64,000 nucleotides of DNA from Actinomycetota bacterium (GTDB lineage Bacteria; Actinomycetota; UBA4738; HRBIN12), in contig VAYU01000026.1 of NCBI GenBank assembly GCA_005884925.1, forward strand, positions 41,662 to 105,661, written 5' to 3'. A program made the position numbers and the translations under genes. Below, piece by piece: positions 37,168-46,426 of the stretch (positions are counted from its first letter, which is position 1; each line of letters opens with the position of its first letter). Under the pieces are notes generated by a model. The model did not search any database, had not been told where the DNA came from, and saw only the letters and a list, made by a program, of their open reading frames with translations.

Positions 37168-38111
37168 CGGTGATCCTCCAGCGCCAACAACGCGGCGCCG
37201 ATCGCCGCGCTGTCCGTCCCGAGGTGGGCCTCCACGATCGGAACGGCGGGGCGGTACTGAGCGGCTTCCACCGCATCGACGAACGCAGTGCGTGCGGGGT
37301 CCAAGAGGAGGTCGCCGGCACCGCCGACGCCGCCCCCGACGACGACGGTCGCGGGATCCAACACGTTGACCAACCCGGCGATCCCCTCCCCCAGTCGACG
37401 CCCCACTTCCGTGACGATGCCGCGCGCAACGGCATCGCCGTCGCGCGCGGCATCCACGACCATGTGTCCGGTGACGGCGTCCGGATCCCCGCCGGCACGC
37501 GCCGCGAGCGGCGCATGCCGGCGCGCCGCGGCTCGGCCCTCACGCGTGATGGCCGAGCCGCTCGCCACCGTCTCCCAGCACCCACGGTTGCCACAGCCGC
37601 AGACGGGCCCGTCCGGCTCCACGACGATGTGGCCCACCTCCGCTGCGAATCCGTGGGCGCCCCGGTAGAGCGAACCCCCGAGGATCAAGCCGCCGCCGAT
37701 CCCGGTGCCGACCCCGATGTAGAGCACATGCGCGACCCCGCGGGCCGCCCCGACCCGGTACTCGCCGTAGGCACCGGCCGTGCAGTCGTTCTCGACGATC
37801 ACCCGCGTCCCGGCCGCCCGCCCGACCACCTCGGCGATCGGGGCATCGCGCCAGGCGAGGTTGGGCGCGAACCGCAGGACGCCCGTGCCCTCCTCGACGA
37901 GCCCGGCGGCCCCTACGCCGACCGCGACGACGTCGGGGTCCGACACGTCGCCGAGTGCCGCGACCAGGGTCGCGAGTGTGGCGTCCATGTCGTCGGCGGG
38001 TGTCGGACGCACGGATCGCGCCAGCTCCTTGCCCTCGTCCGTCACCCGCAACGCAACGATCTTCGTGCCGCCGACATCGATGCCGACGGCCTGAGATGCC
38101 GCCTCGCTCAT
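37164..38111 (-). CDS. ROK-family protein (glucokinase-like)
   Basis: VGIDVGGTKIVALRVTDEG...VENDCTAGAYGEYRVGAARG...GVGTGIGGGLILGGSLYRGAHGFAAEVGHIVVEPDGPVCGCGNRGCWETVASG. Confidence 0.9.
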   Translation of the reverse strand: MSEAASQAVGIDVGGTKIVALRVTDEGKELARSVRPTPADDMDATLATLVAALGDVSDPDVVAVGVGAAGLVEEGTGVLRFAPNLAWRDAPIAEVVGRAAGTRVIVENDCTAGAYGEYRVGAARGVAHVLYIGVGTGIGGGLILGGSLYRGAHGFAAEVGHIVVEPDGPVCGCGNRGCWETVASGSAITREGRAAARRHAPLAARAGGDPDAVTGHMVVDAARDGDAVARGIVTEVGRRLGEGIAGLVNVLDPATVVVGGGVGGAGDLLLDPARTAFVDAVEAAQYRPAVPIVEAHLGTDSAAIGAALLALEDHR

Positions 38112-38419
38112 CCGATGTCGATCTTCTCGAGCCGCGTGGGGCCTGGCTGCGCCCCCTCGGTGGGGTGCATCTCATCGGCTCGGGCGTCGATCACCCCGCG
38201 GAACGCGAGCAGCATCTCCGTGCCCGCCTTCAGCAGGTGTTCGATCACTTCGGGCTTGAGCGGTTGGACGGCGGTGACGGCCATGCAGATAGGGCACCAC
38301 GCGACCGGGCATCCACCCTGCACATGGGGACCGTCCGACGCAGCGGGGTCCGGCACGTCGCTCGCCGGCACGTGGGCGCTCGTCCGCCTCGCGCGCCCGT
38401 CCTTCGCGGCCTCGGCCAT
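38108..38419 (-). CDS. Small CPxC-motif protein
   Basis: ...GGCPVAWCPICMAVTAVQPLKPEVIEHLLKAGTEMLLAFRGVIDARADE...; between ROK and ArsA genes with tight spacing. Confidence 0.7.
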   Translation of the reverse strand: MAEAAKDGRARRTSAHVPASDVPDPAASDGPHVQGGCPVAWCPICMAVTAVQPLKPEVIEHLLKAGTEMLLAFRGVIDARADEMHPTEGAQPGPTRLEKIDIG

Positions 38420-38421
38420 CG

Positions 38422-39615
38422 TCAGCCCCTTTCCGGGTCTGCGGGTTGGGACCCGCGACCGAACATGATCTCCAGATGGTCGCCCGCGAAGTTCGCCTCG
38501 CGGACGACCATGCGTTTGAGCGACTGCGGGAGGATCAGGTTGCGCTTGTACGACCCCACTCGGACCACCAGCTCCTCGCCGCGCCGGTGGATGTCCATGT
38601 CATCGCGGGAGACGAACGGGAGCCGCATCCGCAACACGTACCCGTCGTCGCGCTTGCGCACCCTGATCGGGTCGTCGTGATGGAGGATCGAGACGGCGTT
38701 CAGTTCTCCGTAGACCTCCTCCGCCATCTCCTCGAGCAGGGGGATCCCCACCATCTCGCGATCGAACAATCGGGACAGGAGGATCGGCACGGGCTCGAAC
38801 GACTCGTGCACCGTCGCCAGATGTTCCGCCTGGATGTCCTTCCATTTCCCGAAGTACGGGTCTGTGACGTCGGGCGGCAGGACCCTGTTGACGACCACGG
38901 CGTCGACGCGATAGCCGAAGAGTCCCAGGTACGTGTAGGTCCGGCGGGCCTCGCTGATCACCATCTTCTCGGGGTTGACCACCAACCGGACCGAGGAGAC
39001 GGCCTCGTCGGTCAGGATGCCCTTCACCGCATCCAGGTTCCGGTGGAGCCGTTCCACCGCCTCGAAGACCTGATCCGACGCGATGGGGAGCGAGGTCATC
39101 CTCGACACGAGCGGGCGGACCGCCTTCACCACTTTTCGCTCCACGGGGAAGATTCGCTCGATGTACCAGCTCATGATCTCGGGCAGGGACAAGAGCCGCA
39201 GCGTCTCGGCCGTGGGTGCGCAATCGACGACGAGACAGTCGTACTTCCCGCTCTGGACGTGGGTCTTCACATCGATCAACGCGAAGATCTCGTCGAGACC
39301 CGGGATCACGGTCAGCTCTTCGGCCTGGATGGTCTCGGTGCCCGCCCAGTTCATCAGCTGGACCATGTAGTCCTGGATGTCGCGCCAGTTGTCCTCGAGC
39401 CGTTCCTGCGCGTCGATCTCCTGCCCCCACAGGTGCTGGATGATCGGGGTCGGGGCGCTCCCGATCCTCGTCTCGAAGGAATCCGCGAGGGAGTGCGCGG
39501 GATCGGTCGACATCACCAACGTGCGCTGACCGGCCTCGGCGGCCCGCACCGCGGTGGCCGCCGCGACGGTCGTCTTGCCGACCCCACCCTTGCCGGTGAA
39601 CAAGATGACGCGCAT
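38422..39615 (-). CDS. ArsA/GET3-family ATPase with C-terminal HSP20-like domain
   Basis: MRVILFTGKGGVGKTTVAAATAVRAAEAGQRTLVMSTDPAHSLADSF...; C-term MRLPFVSRDDMDIHRRGEELVVRVGSYKRNLILPQSL. Confidence 0.92.
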   Translation of the reverse strand: MRVILFTGKGGVGKTTVAAATAVRAAEAGQRTLVMSTDPAHSLADSFETRIGSAPTPIIQHLWGQEIDAQERLEDNWRDIQDYMVQLMNWAGTETIQAEELTVIPGLDEIFALIDVKTHVQSGKYDCLVVDCAPTAETLRLLSLPEIMSWYIERIFPVERKVVKAVRPLVSRMTSLPIASDQVFEAVERLHRNLDAVKGILTDEAVSSVRLVVNPEKMVISEARRTYTYLGLFGYRVDAVVVNRVLPPDVTDPYFGKWKDIQAEHLATVHESFEPVPILLSRLFDREMVGIPLLEEMAEEVYGELNAVSILHHDDPIRVRKRDDGYVLRMRLPFVSRDDMDIHRRGEELVVRVGSYKRNLILPQSLKRMVVREANFAGDHLEIMFGRGSQPADPERG

Positions 39616-39646
39616 CGAGCCAGCCTAGCCTCGCGACCCTCCGACG

Positions 39647-40399
39647 TCAGCGGGTCGCAAGCAGGGCGAGGACCGCGATGACGTTGATGGTCGCGTGCGC
39701 CGCGATCGAGGCGACGAGCGTCCGCCGATGTTCGAAGACCGAGGCGAGGATCACACCCATCAGCGCGAGCCCGAAGAACCGGATCGGCTCGACGTGCACG
39801 AACGCGAAGAACGAACCCGAGAGGAGCGCGGCCCGAACGAACCGCATCCGGCCACGCAGTCCCTGGAACAGGAACCCTCGGAAGTAGATCTCTTCGCAGA
39901 TCGGGGCGAGGAACACCGCCATCACGGCGTTGATCACGAGCCAGGGACCTGCGACGTCCTGGAGCGGCGTCGAGACGGTCGGCCGGTGACCGGTGATGGC
40001 GCTGACGACCTCGGTCGTGATCGCGATCGCGACCGTTCCCGCGAGCATGGCCCCTAGCCCCGCGCCGACCCCGGCGAAGACGTCGCGGGCGCGCCAACCG
40101 CCACGGCGCAGGCCGAGTGGCGCCAGCGAACCCCGGGTGCGACGGACGTAGATGACGATCGGAACGAGCAGGCTGAGCTGTTGCGCCGCCGTGACGAGAA
40201 CGGCCCCGCCGTCGGAGCCCCATCCCAGGAAGCCGAACACGAGGTAGTTCGCGAACAGCACCAACCCGAACGGCAGCAACGCGATCGGGAGGAACTCTTC
40301 GAGGTTCCACACGCCGAGGGGCCATCGGTCCGCGCCGTCCGGACGAGGCGGGACGGGTGGACCGACCGGCCGCACCGCCGCGAGCGGCTCGACGCTCAT
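39647..40399 (-). CDS. CPBP-family intramembrane metalloprotease
   Basis: VFLAPICEEIYFRGFLFQGLRGRMRF...SGSFFAFVHVEP...HRRTLVASIAAHATIN. Confidence 0.9.
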   Translation of the reverse strand: MSVEPLAAVRPVGPPVPPRPDGADRWPLGVWNLEEFLPIALLPFGLVLFANYLVFGFLGWGSDGGAVLVTAAQQLSLLVPIVIYVRRTRGSLAPLGLRRGGWRARDVFAGVGAGLGAMLAGTVAIAITTEVVSAITGHRPTVSTPLQDVAGPWLVINAVMAVFLAPICEEIYFRGFLFQGLRGRMRFVRAALLSGSFFAFVHVEPIRFFGLALMGVILASVFEHRRTLVASIAAHATINVIAVLALLATR

Positions 40400-40839
40400 C
40401 AGCCCATCTCGACGCGTCGCTTCAGACGTTCGAGCGCGTTCTCGATGACCCGACGGGCTCCCTCGGTCCTGATGAACCCGGGAACGAGCGGTCCGAGCTC
40501 GACGGCCAGACGGTAGGTGACCTGGGTCGTGTCCGGATCGACCTCATCGAGGAGGTACTCGCCGCGCACGTCGCGGACGGCTCCGTGGGCATCGGTGGAA
40601 TCCCACGAGATGGCGGTGTCTCCGGGCGCGTACCGATAGCGAAGCGTGTAGGACGCCTTGCCGAGGACGGGGACGTCGACCTCGAACGCGACCTCGGTCG
40701 GCCGGCCGCCTTCGCCCCGCTCGCGGACGTCCGCGGACCGGACGTCGGCCCATTCCGGGTAGGCCTCGTAGTCCTCGATCACCTCGACGACGTCGTCGAT
40801 GGGCGCCTCGATCAGGATCGACCCCTCGGCGTGTTCCAT
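40399..40839 (-). CDS. SRPBCC-family protein
   Basis: MEHAEGSILIEAPIDDVVEVIEDYEAYPEWADVRSADVRER... Confidence 0.85.
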   Translation of the reverse strand: MEHAEGSILIEAPIDDVVEVIEDYEAYPEWADVRSADVRERGEGGRPTEVAFEVDVPVLGKASYTLRYRYAPGDTAISWDSTDAHGAVRDVRGEYLLDEVDPDTTQVTYRLAVELGPLVPGFIRTEGARRVIENALERLKRRVEMG

Positions 40840-40849
40840 GAGAGCAATG

Positions 40850-41488
40850 CTACCGGTGGGTCGCGGTCACGACGCCGAACACCAGCAGCCCCACGCCGAC
40901 GAACACCACACCGACGAGCGCCCACATCAAGACCTTCGTCTCCACGATCAGGTCGCCGCCCTGTGCCAGCCGGTGCGCCTCGACCGCGGACATCGCGTAG
41001 ACGCTGACCCCCGCGACGAGGAACAACGCGAACGCAGCGACGAGCGCTCCGGAGCCGGCGGCAGCGATCGCCAGCAAGACGCCGAGGCCGAACGTGACCG
41101 CGAACAACACCCCCCGCGCGAGCCCGTCGATCCCGCGGCCGAGCGCACGGTGTCCGAGCCCGGGGAAGATCAACGAGCGGATCGCCGCGTCGCGAGGCTC
41201 GATCCGTGTCCGTTCCCCGGGGGCCCGCATCACCTGGGCGAACGGCGTGCCACACGTCGCGCAGGAATCGAGCTGGATCGGGTTCTTCCCACCGCACACG
41301 GGGCATGGCCAGAAGGGCATCGGTCGTTCTGCCCGCTCGGTGGTCGCGCCGGTCGCTATCTCCGTCGGCTGCGCGGCGGGAGGAGGTTCGGGAGCTCGAC
41401 CGAGCGGCGCGAAGCACTGACCGCACCACGCTGCGTCCTCGGAAACCAATGCGCCGCAGTTGGGACACCGGAGGTCGTCGTCGGGCAC
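40850..41488 (-). CDS. Double zinc-ribbon membrane protein
   Basis: GTG start; DDLRCPNCGALVSEDAAWCGQCFAPLG...CPVCGGKNPIQLDSCATCGTPF, then TM segments. Confidence 0.75.
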   Translation of the reverse strand: MPDDDLRCPNCGALVSEDAAWCGQCFAPLGRAPEPPPAAQPTEIATGATTERAERPMPFWPCPVCGGKNPIQLDSCATCGTPFAQVMRAPGERTRIEPRDAAIRSLIFPGLGHRALGRGIDGLARGVLFAVTFGLGVLLAIAAAGSGALVAAFALFLVAGVSVYAMSAVEAHRLAQGGDLIVETKVLMWALVGVVFVGVGLLVFGVVTATHR

Positions 41489-41529
41489 GGCCGAAGGGTA
41501 CCCCTCGGGCGATACGCGATGAACGACCT

Positions 41530-42663
41530 TCAGCCGACCGCGGCGCGGAGCCATCCGGCGAGCCGGCCGGCGATCACCGGCCAGCTGTGCGACCGGACGA
41601 CGCGCGCGCGTCCAGCCTCGCCCATCTTCCGCGCGAGACCGGGGTCGGCGAGCAGCGTGGCCACCGCGTCGGCGACCGCGTCGACGCGGCGACCGTCGAC
41701 GCACAACCCGGTCTCACCGTCGATGAGGCTCTCCGGGGCACCGCCGGAGTCGCCGACGACGACCGGACGGCCGCACGCGGCCGCCTCGATGAAGACGTTG
41801 CCCCATCCTTCGACCTCCAGACCGGCGGCGCGGGTCCGGCAGGGCATCGCGAACACGTCCCCGACCGCGTAGTACCCGGGGAGGTCCTCCTCGCTCACCT
41901 CGCCGGCGAAGATGACCGAACCCGCCGGCGCCGCGGTCGCCATGGCGCGCAGCTTCGCGCCGTAGGGGCCCTCCCCCACGATCAGCAGCATGGCGTCGGG
42001 AACGCGGGCCCGGATCGATCCCATCGCGCGGATCAACACGTCCTGTCCCTTGCGAGGGACCAGCCTGCTGACGCACACGACGAGCGGCCGGTCACCGACG
42101 CCCAGCGCGCTTCGGATCCCGTCGGTCTCGAGGTCCGGCCTGAACCGCTCGATGTCGGCACCCGGGTAGAGCACCGAGACGGGAACGTCGACGGGCACCG
42201 CGGTCCGCACGGTCCGAGCGATGAACGCCGAACACATCACGGCGACCCGAGAAGCGCGTGAGGTGGCGCGCCGGATCGCCGCATGCGTCCCCGGAGCGAT
42301 CGATAGCCAGTACTCGAAGCCGTGCGCTGCGGCGATGTAGGGATACCCGTCCTCGGCCAGCCCGGGCCCCAGGAGGGCCAGCGGATAGGTCGCGCCGAAC
42401 AGGACGACCTCGGCGCCCAGCTCGCGCGCGGCCGCGCGTACCCGTCGCCCGACGCTCCGGGTCGGCCAGAGGGACCCTTCCGGCTGGCGGAAGACCGGGA
42501 ACGCGGCCTCCGCGTCGTATCGGGTCGGATCGCCCGTGCTCGGACAGAAGACGCCGACCCGGTCCCCCGGCAACGCTCCCACGAGCGCCCCGAGCGTTCG
42601 CTCGATGCCTCCCACGCGGGGCGGGAAGTCGTTCGTGACGAGGAGGGTGGTCGGAACGTCCAC
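41530..42663 (-). CDS. GT4-family glycosyltransferase (PimB-like)
   Basis: VPTTLLVTNDFPPRVGGIERTLGALVGALPGDRVGVFCPSTGD...VCVSRLVPRKGQDVLIRAMGSI...FIEAAACGRPVVVGDSGGAPE. Confidence 0.88.
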   Translation of the reverse strand: MDVPTTLLVTNDFPPRVGGIERTLGALVGALPGDRVGVFCPSTGDPTRYDAEAAFPVFRQPEGSLWPTRSVGRRVRAAARELGAEVVLFGATYPLALLGPGLAEDGYPYIAAAHGFEYWLSIAPGTHAAIRRATSRASRVAVMCSAFIARTVRTAVPVDVPVSVLYPGADIERFRPDLETDGIRSALGVGDRPLVVCVSRLVPRKGQDVLIRAMGSIRARVPDAMLLIVGEGPYGAKLRAMATAAPAGSVIFAGEVSEEDLPGYYAVGDVFAMPCRTRAAGLEVEGWGNVFIEAAACGRPVVVGDSGGAPESLIDGETGLCVDGRRVDAVADAVATLLADPGLARKMGEAGRARVVRSHSWPVIAGRLAGWLRAAVG

Positions 42664-42690
42664 GGTGCCGATAATCGCAGAGGGAGCCCG

Positions 42691-43605
42691 ATGAGCCCGG
42701 GCAACGAGGGGGTGGGAACGAGCATGGATCAGGGAGCCGGCACCGAGCTCGCAGCGCTGGAGGAAGAGCGTGCCTTCCTGGATCGTTCCTCCTGGCGCAA
42801 GGTCCGGGTCACCGGCGGCGACGCGGTCATCTGGCTCGGCGATCTGCTCACAGCCGACATCGCAGGGCTCGAGCCGGGCCAGGGACGTCGCTCGCTCCTG
42901 CTGACCCCGACGGGCCGGATCCGCGCCGACGTCCAGGTCGCGCGGCGCGAGGGCGATGTCGTCCTGCTCCAGGCGCCCGAGCAGCCCGAGCACATCGGAC
43001 TGGCCCTGAGTGCCTACGTCTTGTCCTCCGACGTCTCGCTCGATGACCGAACCAGCGACCTCGCGTTGTTCACCGTGCCGGGTCGTGCCGCATCCCTCGT
43101 CGGGATCCACGGCGCGACGGAACCTTCGAGCGTCGGGCCCGGCATCGACGTGCTCGTCGGTGCCGAGAAACCGTCATGGCGCTTCGTGGAAGCATGCATC
43201 GCCGCCGGCCTCGAAGAGGCCGGCGGCGACGCCTACGAGGTCTGGCGCGTGCGCCGTGGGATCGCGCGGATGGGACCGGACTTCGACGAACGCTCGCTCC
43301 CTGCCGAGGCCGGTCTCGAGGCCACGATCGCTTCCGACAAAGGATGTTTCCTCGGCCAGGAGGCGGTCGCGCGAGTACGCAACCTGGGCCATCCGCCGCG
43401 GCTCCTCCGTCACCTCCACGGTCCTGGATCGATCGCCGCCGGCGAGCCCGTCTTCGCCGGACCGAACGCGGTCGGCGAGGTCACCAGTGCGGCCCCCGAC
43501 GGGCAGGGAAGCGCGCTCATCGTCCGGGTCCGATGGGACGCTGCGGCCCTGCCGCTGACGGTCTCGGGCGGCCGTTCCCTCGAAGGAGCGCTCGCGAGGG
43601 GCTAG
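42691..43605 (+). CDS. ygfZ: YgfZ/GcvT-like folate-binding Fe-S assembly protein
   Basis: Contains SDKGCFLGQEAVARVRNLGHPPRLL (KGC-GQE motif). Confidence 0.85.
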   Translation: MSPGNEGVGTSMDQGAGTELAALEEERAFLDRSSWRKVRVTGGDAVIWLGDLLTADIAGLEPGQGRRSLLLTPTGRIRADVQVARREGDVVLLQAPEQPEHIGLALSAYVLSSDVSLDDRTSDLALFTVPGRAASLVGIHGATEPSSVGPGIDVLVGAEKPSWRFVEACIAAGLEEAGGDAYEVWRVRRGIARMGPDFDERSLPAEAGLEATIASDKGCFLGQEAVARVRNLGHPPRLLRHLHGPGSIAAGEPVFAGPNAVGEVTSAAPDGQGSALIVRVRWDAAALPLTVSGGRSLEGALARG

Positions 43606-43748
43606 CCCGTTCGGGTGATTTCACGTCCCCCTGTCAGGTGAGGGCGCAATGGGTGCCTTCGACCCCTTCCCTTGGTGCCGAGCGCTCTGATATGAATCGG
43701 CCCCGGCCTGCGCGCGGCCGGCGAAGGGAGGGTGCGACGAAGGTGAGG

Positions 43749-44021
43749 ATGGACCGGTTCCCCGACGTTGACGTAGAGGCACTTCCGGCGAACCCGTCCC
43801 CCCCGGATCTCTGGCAGGACCGCGCCGCCTGCTTCGGGATCGACCCCGATGTCTTCTTCCCCATCTCCGAGGAAGAGGCCGGGCCGGCGCTCGCATTCTG
43901 CAGCGTCTGCACCATCCGCGAGGAGTGCCTCGCGTGGGCGCTCAAGAACGGCGAGCGCTACGGCGTGTGGGGCGCGACGACCGAGCAACAACGCCGTCGG
44001 TTGCAACGGAACGTCGCCTGA
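43749..44021 (+). CDS. WhiB-family Fe-S transcriptional regulator
   Basis: WQDRAACFGIDPDVFFP...ALAFCSVCTIREECLAWALKNGERYGVWGATTEQQRRRL; ATG 43692 is an alternative start. Confidence 0.93.
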   Translation: MDRFPDVDVEALPANPSPPDLWQDRAACFGIDPDVFFPISEEEAGPALAFCSVCTIREECLAWALKNGERYGVWGATTEQQRRRLQRNVA

Positions 44022-44087
44022 CGCGCGGTCGGTCGCGCCCGGACCGCCGGTCGCCAGCGCTTCGGCGTGCCCCCTAGACTGCCTCGT

Positions 44088-45134
44088 ATGGAGCCTGACC
44101 GCGCGCCGATCGATGCCGTCGCCCCGCTCCGGATCAGCTTCGTCGGTGGCGGCACCGACCTCCCTCATTGGTACGAGGAGCATGGCGGGGCGGTGCTCTC
44201 CGCAACGATCGATCACTCGGTCCGCGTTCGCCTCGTCCCGCGTGACGATCGGGAGATCAGGGTCCGCTCGCTCGACCTCGGCCACATGGTCGCGTACCAC
44301 CTCGATCGGGGGCCGGCTTACGACGGCATCATGGACCTGCCCAAAGCCGCGATCCTGCGGATGGGCATCACGACGGGCGTCGATCTCCAGATCGAGAGCG
44401 ATGCACCGCCGGGGAGCGGCCTCGGTGGTTCGTCCGCACTCGTGACCGCCGTCGTCGCGGCCCTCGCGATGCTGACGGATCGCCGGCTGACGGCGCACGA
44501 GGTGGCGCGACTGTCCCACCGCATCGAACGCGAGGACCTTCGGATCAGTGGTGGATGGCAGGACCAGTACGCGGCCGCGTTCGGCGGCTTCAACTTCCTC
44601 GAGTTCTCGCGCAGGGACGTGGCCGTGAGCCCGGTGCGCGCCAGCCCGCAGACGCTCGCCGCGCTCGCCCGGCAGCTGCTCCTGTGCTACACGGGGAGCG
44701 TCCGGCGGAACGTCGGGCTGATCGACCGGCAGATCCAGCTCCACCGCGAAGGGCGCGAGGAGACGATCCTCGGGATGAAGCGCCTCCAGGAGATGGCTTT
44801 CGCGATGCGGCAGGCCGTCGAGCGCGGCGACCTCGATGTCCTCGGCTCGTTGCTGGACGAAGCCTTCGTCGCGAAGAAGCAGATGAACCCGTTCATCGCC
44901 GAGCACACCCCCATCGAGGAGATGCTCGCCGCCGCCCGCTCCGCCGGAGCGACCGGGGGCAAGATCTGCGGAGCGGGCGGCGGCGGCTACCTGCTGCTGG
45001 CGGCCCCACCCTCCGCGCATGAGGCGATCAGGGTCGCCCTCGCGCGGTCGGGAGGGCAGTTCGCCGCGTTCACCTTCTCGAGCGACGGGGTGCGAGCCAG
45101 GCGCGGGCGCCACGTCTGGGCACCATCGGCATGA
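44088..45134 (+). CDS. hddA: GHMP kinase, D-glycero-D-manno-heptose-7-phosphate kinase-like
   Basis: APLRISFVGGGTDLPHWYEEHGGAVLSATID...DAPPGSGLGGSSALVTAVVAAL...GKICGAGGGGYLLL; followed by gmhB and gmhA. Confidence 0.82.
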   Translation: MEPDRAPIDAVAPLRISFVGGGTDLPHWYEEHGGAVLSATIDHSVRVRLVPRDDREIRVRSLDLGHMVAYHLDRGPAYDGIMDLPKAAILRMGITTGVDLQIESDAPPGSGLGGSSALVTAVVAALAMLTDRRLTAHEVARLSHRIEREDLRISGGWQDQYAAAFGGFNFLEFSRRDVAVSPVRASPQTLAALARQLLLCYTGSVRRNVGLIDRQIQLHREGREETILGMKRLQEMAFAMRQAVERGDLDVLGSLLDEAFVAKKQMNPFIAEHTPIEEMLAAARSAGATGGKICGAGGGGYLLLAAPPSAHEAIRVALARSGGQFAAFTFSSDGVRARRGRHVWAPSA

Positions 45135-45685
45135 CCCGCAGGTTCGCCCTCGTCGATCGCGACGGGACGATCAACGTCGAGCGCGACCACATCACCGATC
45201 CCGATCAGATCGAGCTGATCCCGGGATCCGCGGAGGCACTCGTGCGCCTGCGCGATGAGGTGGGGATGGGCATCGTGATCGTGACCAACCAAGCTCATGT
45301 GGGCCGTGGCGAACTCGCACCGACGGACCTCGATCGGATCCACGAGCGCTTGCTGGGGCTCCTGGCGGACGAAGGCGCGGCGGTCGACGCCATCCTGCAC
45401 TGCCCGCACTCGCCGGACGCCGGTTGCAGCTGCCGGAAGCCGGCGCCGGGTCTCGCACTGCAGGCCGCGGACCGATTCGGGTTCGACCCGTCGTCCAGCG
45501 TGGTCATCGGTGATCATGCGGGCGATGTCGGTCTTGGCCGAGCCGTGGGCGCCATGACGTTCCTCGTCCTCACGGGACATGGGCGGCAGGAACGCGCGTC
45601 GGCCGAATCCCTCGCCGACCACGTCGTACCGGACCTGGCCGCCGCGGTCGATATCATCGCGGCGATCCTGGCGCCGGAGGGGTGA
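45131..45685 (+). CDS. gmhB: D-glycero-D-manno-heptose 1,7-bisphosphate phosphatase-like HAD protein
   Basis: RRFALVDRDGTINVERDHITDPDQIELIPGSAEAL...VTNQAHVGRGEL...CPHSPDAGCSCRKPAPG. Confidence 0.88.
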   Translation: MTRRFALVDRDGTINVERDHITDPDQIELIPGSAEALVRLRDEVGMGIVIVTNQAHVGRGELAPTDLDRIHERLLGLLADEGAAVDAILHCPHSPDAGCSCRKPAPGLALQAADRFGFDPSSSVVIGDHAGDVGLGRAVGAMTFLVLTGHGRQERASAESLADHVVPDLAAAVDIIAAILAPEG

Positions 45686-45686
45686 C

Positions 45687-46298
45687 GTGGACAGCGACGA
45701 AGCGCGCGGACGCGCGGCCGGCTACCTGACGGAGACCGCCTCGGTCATGCAGGCGGTCGTGTCGTCGTGTCTCGACGACATCGTCGAGGCCGCCATGCGC
45801 GTGACCGCTTCGTTCCGGGGCGGCGGCGCGCTGCTGATCTGTGGGAACGGTGGGAGCGCCGCCGATGCGCAACATCTCGCGACCGAGTTCGTCAGCACCC
45901 TGACCCTCGACCATCCTCGCCCGGCGATGCGTGCGATCGCCCTGACCACGGATACGTCGCTCCTCACGGCGATCGGGAACGACTTCGGCGTTGACGCCAT
46001 CTTCGCGCGCCAGGTCGAGGCGCTGGGGCGACCCGGTGACGTCCTGCTCGGCATCTCGACGAGCGGCAACTCGGCGAACGTCCTCGCGGCGGCCGAACGC
46101 GCCGCCTCGATGGGTCTGGTCGTGCTCGCACTCACGGGACGGTCGGGCGGCAAGCTCGCGCCGCTCGCCGATATCGCGATCCAGATCCCGTCGGACGTCA
46201 CGGCACACATCCAGGAGGCCCATCTCGCGACCGAGCAGCTGCTCGCCATGCTCGTCGAGCGAGCGATCCACCCAGATCCGGTACCCGATATCGGGTAG
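45687..46298 (+). CDS. gmhA: Phosphoheptose isomerase (SIS domain)
   Basis: GGGALLICGNGGSAADAQHLATEFVSTL...LTTDTSLLTAIGNDFGVDAIFARQVEALGRPGDVLLGISTSGNSANVLAA. Confidence 0.9.
   Translation: MDSDEARGRAAGYLTETASVMQAVVSSCLDDIVEAAMRVTASFRGGGALLICGNGGSAADAQHLATEFVSTLTLDHPRPAMRAIALTTDTSLLTAIGNDFGVDAIFARQVEALGRPGDVLLGISTSGNSANVLAAAERAASMGLVVLALTGRSGGKLAPLADIAIQIPSDVTAHIQEAHLATEQLLAMLVERAIHPDPVPDIG
46283..46296. repeat. 14-bp perfect palindrome ACCCGATATCGGGT overlapping the gmhA stop
   Basis: Direct reading. Confidence 0.85.
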
Positions 46299-46426
46299 GT
46301 ATTTCTCCCTCACGCCTCGCCTGTACCTGATCGGCTCCCCCGCCGATATCCCCCTTCGAAGGGACATCCGGTGAACGGACGTCCCAGCCGAAGTGGTCTG
46401 GCGTTCCCGAACGGAGGGCTTTGCAA

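Noticed and set aside
46300-46426. c-di-GMP or c-di-AMP riboswitch upstream of the Calx-beta gene
   Set aside because: Consensus boxes could not be matched; reported only as an unassigned structured leader.
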